NCBI RefSeq assembly: GCF_037969725.1
Contig: NZ_CP150203.1
Coordinates: forward strand, 2,868,001 to 2,932,000
Direction of reading: 5' to 3'
Length of the DNA stretch: 64,000 nt
From: Paenibacillus sp. FSL W8-0426
GTDB taxonomy: Bacteria > Bacillota > Bacilli > Paenibacillales > Paenibacillaceae
The position numbers and the translations under genes are program-made. The notes under the pieces are model-generated. The model was given only the letters and a program-made list of their open reading frames with translations, was not told where the DNA came from and did no database searches. This document shows, piece by piece, positions 61,348 through 64,000 of the stretch. How positions within the stretch are numbered: position 1 is the first letter of the stretch; each line of letters opens with the position of its first letter.

Positions 61348-61396
61348 TGCCGAAGACCGCTCCCGTCTAATGTCGGGGAGCGGTCTTTGGCATTCG
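61348..61396 (-). terminator. Long GC-rich hairpin, terminator of the relic gene
   Basis: AAGACCGCTCCC at 61356 pairs with GGGAGCGGTCTT at ~61378 around a short loop, extended outward by ATGCC/GGCAT. On the minus strand it is followed by TTTTTAT. Confidence 0.7.
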
Positions 61397-61400
61397 GACA

Positions 61401-61610
61401 TAGCAGCCGCCTTATTTTGCGGGAAAGCTGTATTTCCGGGCAAGGGATATGAGCAGTGCGATGCCAGCAAAGCAACGCCTGCAAGAATCGGGCAGCGAGA
61501 ATCAGGGCATAGCTGGAAGAAAGGGCGGTAACCGTGTTAAAGGCGGCAAAACCAATGATGGATGCAGATGAATCCGGTCATGGCCAGTGCGAGTTCTATA
61601 CATTAATTTC
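61401..61610 (-). pseudogene. Relic of a multi-pass membrane protein gene
   Basis: Read leftward, three frames give adjoining fragments of hydrophobic protein: ELALAMTGFICI, then IIGFAAFNTVTALSSSYALI and LAARFLQALL, then AGIALLISLARKYSFPAK and a stop. Joined by two frameshifts they resemble a pair of helices of an MFS-like permease (NTVTALSSSYALILAARFLQ is a typical helix 3-4 loop). No start or RBS was found, and it is followed on its own strand by a good terminator, as expected for the 3' remnant of a gene. Family assignment is tentative. Confidence 0.4.
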
Positions 61611-61819
61611 AATGCAGTATACTTGTCAAGCACTTCTGGATCGATTAGTATAATGAGCATATTCAACGCTTGCTGGCCGCCGAACGCGACGCTTCAAAAC
61701 GGTGGCTGATTCGCAGTTCTTTTGCGAATTTATAATAACGTTCGGATTTGTTTGGGCAAAACCGGGCAACCCGGCGTATAATGATATATACATGTATTGA
61801 AGACAAGGTGGTAGAAATC
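61611..61819. other. Upstream region of murB
   Basis: About 210 bases without a gene. A TATAAT word lies at 61777-61782, 38 bases before murB, and probably serves as the -10, but no good -35 was seen at 16-18 bases. Confidence 0.4.
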
Positions 61820-62749
61820 ATGAATTCTTATCAGGCATTATGCCAAACCCTGTTTGGCGATTTCCCCGAGGAACATATCAAATATTCCGAATTGATCCGG
61901 AATTATACGTATACAAGATTGGGCGGCGCCGCCGATGTGCTGATGTTCCCGACAACGGTCGACGAAGTGGCAGCCATCGTGAAACGATCAGCCGGGAATG
62001 ACATCCCGTTGACGATTCTGGGCTATGGTTCGAACATGATCGTGCGGGACGGCGGCATTCGCGGCATTACGATGTCCCTCCAAAACCTGAACAAGATTGA
62101 AGTGTACGGAAACACGATCATCGCCCAGAGCGGGGCGGCGATCATAGACGTTTCCAGACAGGCGCTGGCATCCAGCCTCACGGGTCTTGAATTTGCCTGC
62201 GGCATTCCGGGCTCGGTCGGTGGAGCGCTCTACATGAACGCCGGAGCTTATGGCGGCCAAATGTCCGATGTGATGGAGTCGGCGACGATTGTCACTGAGG
62301 CGGGAGAAATAATGACGCTGCAGAGCGAAGATATGCTGCTTGGCTATCGCAAGAGCGTATTTATGGGCAAGAAGGACATCATCATCGATATCAAGCTCAA
62401 CCTGGCGCCTGGAGATCCGGTGCAGATTAAGGCCAAAATGGATGAACTGACCTATGCGCGGGAGTCCAAACAGCCGCTTGAATATGCTTCCTGCGGAAGC
62501 GTGTTTAAACGTCCGGAGGGATATTTCGCGGGCAAGCTGATTCAAGATAGCGGGCTGCAGGGAACCCGGATCGGCGGCGCGGAAGTGTCCCGTAAACATT
62601 CGGGTTTCATCGTTAACGTGGACAATGCGACGGCGCAGGATTACATCGAAATGATCGCGCTCATTCAGGAAACGGTGAGCCGCAAATTCAACGTGGACCT
62701 GGAGACGGAAGTCATCATCATTGGTGATGAGGCGCCGGCAGGCAGCTAA
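61820..62749 (+). CDS. murB: UDP-N-acetylenolpyruvoylglucosamine reductase (MurB)
   Basis: 309 residues. The FAD-binding half has ILGYGSNMIVRDGGIRGITM and LEFACGIPGSVGGALYMNAG, with AYGG after it; the catalytic part has YASCGSVFKRPEGYFAGKLI (the proton-donor Ser is in CGSVF) and GAEVSRKHSGFIVN; the last catalytic acid is in LETEVIIIG. This is the Gram-positive-type MurB that lacks the extra domain of the E. coli enzyme. It reduces UDP-GlcNAc-enolpyruvate to UDP-MurNAc in cell wall synthesis. The ATG at 61820 follows AAGGTGG. It is alone here, as often in Firmicutes. Confidence 0.95.
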   Translation: MNSYQALCQTLFGDFPEEHIKYSELIRNYTYTRLGGAADVLMFPTTVDEVAAIVKRSAGNDIPLTILGYGSNMIVRDGGIRGITMSLQNLNKIEVYGNTIIAQSGAAIIDVSRQALASSLTGLEFACGIPGSVGGALYMNAGAYGGQMSDVMESATIVTEAGEIMTLQSEDMLLGYRKSVFMGKKDIIIDIKLNLAPGDPVQIKAKMDELTYARESKQPLEYASCGSVFKRPEGYFAGKLIQDSGLQGTRIGGAEVSRKHSGFIVNVDNATAQDYIEMIALIQETVSRKFNVDLETEVIIIGDEAPAGS

Positions 62750-62786
62750 GCACGCATCTATAACCATAACCGAAGATTTTGGTAAA

Positions 62787-62830
62787 AGGACCTGCAGCTC
62801 AAGCCGAGCGGCAGGTCCTCTTCATTTTCA
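62787..62830. terminator. Bidirectional terminator between murB and LysR gene
   Basis: AGGACCTGC (62787-62795) pairs with GCAGGTCCT (62811-62819) around a 15-base loop. T-rich sequence follows on the plus strand. Confidence 0.75.
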
Positions 62831-63724
62831 TGTCTGGTGCTGATCTTCTAATGATAACGTCGCGAAGTACTCGACAACGACCTCGCGAAAATCATGGGCG
62901 GCACGAGAGATATATCGGTTTTTGTGCGATAACAGGGCGATTTCCCGCACCAACTGAACGTCTTCTACTCGCAAATAAGATATCCGCTCTCTCGGATTTT
63001 TTGCTGTGCCCGGGATGAATCCAATGCCGATCCCGGCTTCCACCAGCGAGCTCAGCCTGGCGGGTTCATCTCCTTCGTACACGTAGTTGGGTACGAATCC
63101 GACCGATCGGCATCTGGCATCGACGAGGTCGCGCGTAGCGTAGCCTTTTTTTACGCCAATAAACCATTCGTCCTTTAATTCCGACAAAGGCACGCTGTGC
63201 CGATTGGCCAGTCGATGACCATGGGGGACGGCCACGAGAATCGGGTCGGCATATACCGTTTCGCAGTGAATTTCATCCGATTTAACCGGGGGCGAAGACA
63301 GGCAGAAGTCGACCTCTCCGCGATGAAGGCGAACCAGCATCTCATCCGTGGTCAGCATTTGCACATGAAAATGAAGATGAGGGTGCTTTTGCCGAAAAAT
63401 GCTCAAAATTTGCGGCAGCCGGCTTGCAGTGGTTACGGCCAGCTCCAACGTACCGTGTTCCGGACCGGACAAGTCCTTGAGCTCCTGCTGTCCCTGTTCC
63501 AATTCAAATAATGCTCTCTCCGCACGCTGAAGGAAACGGTTACCGAATTCATTCAGCCGCAATTTCCTTCCCGTACGGTCGAAGAGGGGCACCCCCAAAT
63601 CCTCTTCAAGCCGCTGAATCGTTTTGCTTAACGAAGACTGGGTAACGTGCAAGCTCCGTGCTGCCTCGGTGACATGCTCCAGCCTGGCGACGGCCAAGAA
63701 ATAGTGCAATTGTAACAGTTCCAT
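62828..63724 (-). CDS. LysR-family transcriptional regulator
   Basis: 298 residues. The N-terminal winged helix is FLAVARLEHVTEAARSLHVT followed by QSSLSKTIQRLEEDLGVPLF; the C-terminal effector-binding domain (~90-290) has HGTLELAVTTASRLPQIL and DEPARLSSLVEAGIGIGFIP. The ATG at 63724 is chosen because AAAGGAG lies at good spacing; the ATG two codons earlier is too close. It is divergent from the MFS gene at 63839 and is likely to regulate it. Confidence 0.9.
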   Translation of the reverse strand: MELLQLHYFLAVARLEHVTEAARSLHVTQSSLSKTIQRLEEDLGVPLFDRTGRKLRLNEFGNRFLQRAERALFELEQGQQELKDLSGPEHGTLELAVTTASRLPQILSIFRQKHPHLHFHVQMLTTDEMLVRLHRGEVDFCLSSPPVKSDEIHCETVYADPILVAVPHGHRLANRHSVPLSELKDEWFIGVKKGYATRDLVDARCRSVGFVPNYVYEGDEPARLSSLVEAGIGIGFIPGTAKNPRERISYLRVEDVQLVREIALLSHKNRYISRAAHDFREVVVEYFATLSLEDQHQT

Positions 63725-63838
63725 CCCCATTCTCCTTTGCTTATTCCCTTAAGTACATGAAATCATAACATAAAATGCGTTGGAATAAATGAACAACCTC
63801 CGGTAAGATGACATCATCAACAACAGGAGGGTACCACA

Positions 63839-64000
63839 ATGAATGTAAATCGCAGATGGTTAATCATTTCGGTAGGGCTCGGCATTTTATTGAACCCCTT
63901 GAATTCATCCATGATCTCCGTGGCCGTGGCCAGGCTGAAAGAAGTGTATGCGCTGGATTTTGCGACGGTATCGTGGATCGTGTTTTCGTTTTATGTTGCA
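63839..64000 (+). CDS. MFS transporter, N-terminal part (cut by window end)
   Basis: 54 residues are visible. The start ATG at 63839 has AGGAGGG 8 bases upstream. The first helix WLIISVGLGILLNPLNSSMI followed by SVAVARLKEVYALDFATVSW is the typical DHA2/DHA1-style start of an MFS drug exporter, with helix 2 beginning VFSFYVA. The rest lies outside the window. It is divergent from the LysR gene. Confidence 0.75.
   Translation, partial: MNVNRRWLIISVGLGILLNPLNSSMISVAVARLKEVYALDFATVSWIVFSFYVA

Noticed and set aside
61216..61470. An 84-codon minus-strand frame after the WYL gene
   Set aside because: It runs through a strong hairpin terminator, is Pro/Ser/Cys-rich, and part of it is better explained as the relic of a membrane protein in another frame.

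Overview
The window looks like chromosomal DNA from a spore-forming Paenibacillus-type Firmicute. It carries spore genes (a gerA-gerB-gerC germinant receptor operon and a Tlp-type small acid-soluble spore protein). It also has YesN/YesM-like AraC response-regulator/kinase pairs beside carbohydrate ABC transporters that lack their own ATPase, large secreted or cytoplasmic glycosidases (GH127, GH87, GH2), strong AGGAGG-type ribosome binding sites, and GC content near 50 %. No rRNA, tRNA, CRISPR array, prophage or intact insertion sequence was seen. The assignment to Paenibacillus is inference from gene content.

Layout. 1-981 is the 3' part of an allophanate hydrolase gene. 1.1-3.3 kb has a GNAT acetyltransferase, a decayed BamE-like ORF and a membrane-anchored alpha/beta hydrolase. 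3.6-10.4 kb is a sugar island: a GH127 beta-L-arabinofuranosidase, a decayed Ig-like-domain ORF, an AraC regulator and a three-gene sugar ABC transporter. 10.6-12.3 kb has a secreted DUF3298-like protein and an EVE-domain protein. 12.4-23.2 kb is a putative alpha-1,3-glucan locus: a YesN/YesM pair divergent from two permeases, a binding lipoprotein and a secreted GH87 enzyme with discoidin and CARDB modules. 23.6-32.5 kb has an aminotransferase, Tlp, a GH2 enzyme, a TetR/MFS pair, an AraC regulator and an aldo/keto reductase. 32.6-36.3 kb is the minus-strand ger operon. 36.5-40.6 kb has an RpiR regulator divergent from a Gfo/Idh oxidoreductase, a VOC protein, a sugar O-acetyltransferase and a DivIVA-domain protein.

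40.7-46.3 kb is a biotin operon behind a near-perfect BirA operator: bioY, a YhfT-like acyl-CoA ligase, two ECF ATPases, an EcfT, and a broken nitronate monooxygenase/FabK-like gene. 46.9-48.5 kb is a MarR regulator overlapping a threonine aldolase gene, with two direct-repeat operators. 48.7-60.1 kb is a catabolic cluster: FCD regulator, HyuA/HyuB hydantoinase/oxoprolinase subunits, a four-gene polyamine-type ABC transporter, an M24 metallopeptidase and an MFS carrier. The right end has a WYL regulator, a relic of a membrane protein gene, murB, and a LysR regulator divergent from an MFS gene cut by the window edge.

The most unusual signal is a dispersed repeat family. Three long copies and two fragments are visible. 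The family has inverted-repeat ends, an internal hairpin with compensatory base changes, and three same-orientation copies placed directly before start codons. Other notable signals are a pair of 21-bp-spaced direct-repeat operators in the alpha-glucan locus, the BirA-controlled bioY/ligase/ECF operon, and several genes caught in decay.
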